Assembly (NCBI GenBank): GCA_009026175.1
Contig: WBTZ01000037.1
Span: 1-37,907, forward strand
Direction of reading: 5' to 3'
From: Zoogloea sp.
GTDB taxonomy: Bacteria; Pseudomonadota; Gammaproteobacteria; Burkholderiales; Rhodocyclaceae
DNA: 37,907 nt
Made by a program: the position numbers and the translations under genes. This document shows positions 36,996 through 37,907 of the stretch, piece by piece (within the stretch, counting starts at the first letter, position 1; each line of letters opens with the position of its first letter). Under the pieces are notes generated by a model. The model saw only the letters and a program-made list of their open reading frames with translations. It was not told where the DNA came from and searched no databases.

Positions 36996-37907
36996 TCAGC
37001 GCGGCCGGCTGTCCCAGATCTTCTGCAGGCGTTTCACCGACACCGGCATGGGGGTCTTGAGCTCCTGGGCGAACAGGCCGACGCGCAGTTCTTCGAGCAT
37101 CCAGCGGAAGTCCTCGAGCTGCGGATCGGTGACGCCGGCCTTGGCCTTGGCCAGCCATTCCCGCTCGCAGGGCTGGGCCAGGCTCTTCCACTCGGCCATG
37201 AACTGGGCGTCGCGGGCCGTGTTGTTGCGCAGCTTGTCGATGCGCACGGTGGCGCCCTTAAGGTAACGCGGCACCTGGGCGATTCGCTCGTAGGGCAGCG
37301 CCACCAGGAAGTTCTTCGGCATCAGCTTGGCGACCTGGGCGGTGATGTCGGCCACCACCTCGGGGAAGGTCTTGAGGCCGGCCAGGCGCTTGGTGAGGGT
37401 GGCGTGCTCGACGATCAGCTGGCCGGTCAGGCGCATCAGCTCCTGGGCCACCAGGGTGATCCGCGGCTTGGCCTCCTGGCAGCGCCGGGCGAAGCTGTCC
37501 GCATCGGTGGGCAGCGGCTCGAGCAGGCAGCAGCGCTCCAGGGTGGCGGTGACCAGCTGGGCCTTGAGCTCGGCTTCGGTGCCATAGGGGATGAACTGCA
37601 GGGCCAGGTCGCGCACGCCCGGGAGCTTTTCGATGGCCTTGACCTGGGCCGACAGCTCCAGGGCGAACAGGCGCGCCAGGCCGCCGCGATGGACCCTGGC
37701 GGCCTCCTCGGGGGTGTCGTAGGGACGCAGCGACACGCTGCTGCCGTCATCGTGGAGGGCCGGAAAGCCGACGATCTCGCGCCCGGCCACCTTGATCTCC
37801 AGCAGCTCCGGCAGCGGGCCGAAGGTCCACCCGGTGAAGCCCGCCAGGGCCTGCCCGGCGGCCGGGGCGGGGGCCGCGGCGGTGGCCTTGGTGGCCATGG
37901 TGACGCT
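36996..37907 (-). CDS. hrpA: ATP-dependent RNA helicase HrpA, C-terminal part (truncated by window edge)
   Basis: The frame is open to the last base of the window, so only the C-terminal ~303 residues are present; the helicase core lies outside. The fragment matches the DUF3418 C-terminal domain of HrpA: FTGWTFGPLPELLEI, then VGFPALHDDGSSVSLRPYDT, ARVHRGGLARLFALEL, VRIDKLRNNTARD and FRWMLEELRVGLFAQELKTP followed by SVKRLQKIWD at the end. HrpA is a DEAH-box helicase of about 1300 residues that acts on stalled or collided ribosomes. The internal ATG at 37898 is not the start. It precedes the thioredoxin-TPR gene. Confidence 0.93.
   Translation of the reverse strand, partial: SVTMATKATAAAPAPAAGQALAGFTGWTFGPLPELLEIKVAGREIVGFPALHDDGSSVSLRPYDTPEEAARVHRGGLARLFALELSAQVKAIEKLPGVRDLALQFIPYGTEAELKAQLVTATLERCCLLEPLPTDADSFARRCQEAKPRITLVAQELMRLTGQLIVEHATLTKRLAGLKTFPEVVADITAQVAKLMPKNFLVALPYERIAQVPRYLKGATVRIDKLRNNTARDAQFMAEWKSLAQPCEREWLAKAKAGVTDPQLEDFRWMLEELRVGLFAQELKTPMPVSVKRLQKIWDSRPR

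Overview
This is a GC-rich chromosomal window with dense coding on both strands. Several features point to a betaproteobacterium, most likely Rhodocyclales-like: a glutaminase-type nadE directly upstream of glnB, a PEP-CTERM substrate, a large PAS/hybrid kinase coupled to an HD-GYP regulator, and an HrpA/DUF3418 helicase. The taxonomic call is inference from gene content, not a database match. No rRNA, tRNA, CRISPR array, transposase or integrase was recognised.

Layout. Positions 1-4134 hold housekeeping genes: the end of a glycine-zipper envelope protein, then gltX and the nadE-glnB pair on the minus strand. Positions 4370-5559 hold a translationally coupled pair, an M23 endopeptidase without a signal peptide and a secreted partner, which looks like an effector/immunity module. 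A FemAB-like acyltransferase follows, convergent with a malonyl-CoA decarboxylase. AraC-type and LuxR-type regulators lie upstream of the decarboxylase on the same strand. The LuxR-type gene is divergent from three exported proteins (a lipoprotein, a LamG/PEP-CTERM protein and a periplasmic protein) at 11029-14258. An MFS transporter and a two-gene c-di-GMP signalling operon (HD-GYP regulator overlapping a 1491-residue hybrid kinase) occupy 14263-21173. They are followed by a SulP anion transporter with a STAS domain and an EF-G-like GTPase that lacks the catalytic histidine.

Positions 25710-29210 carry three consecutive PLP-enzyme genes: a YggS-like protein, an ArgD-like class III aminotransferase and serine hydroxymethyltransferase. 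The most unusual block is 29226-35979. On the minus strand a 1239-residue protein of unknown family (beta-rich N-terminus, long helical hydrophobic C-terminus) overlaps a 187-residue beta-rich partner by 4 nt. On the plus strand lie a small membrane protein, a DUF1877/YfbM protein, a lipoprotein and a methyltransferase, with base composition visibly less GC-rich than the neighbours. The right end returns to core genes: a thioredoxin-TPR protein and the C-terminus of HrpA.

Two copies of a related palindromic REP-like element (502-533 and 35995-36066) sit between convergent gene ends. The best candidates for undescribed biology are the 1239/187-residue pair and the M23/secreted-protein pair.
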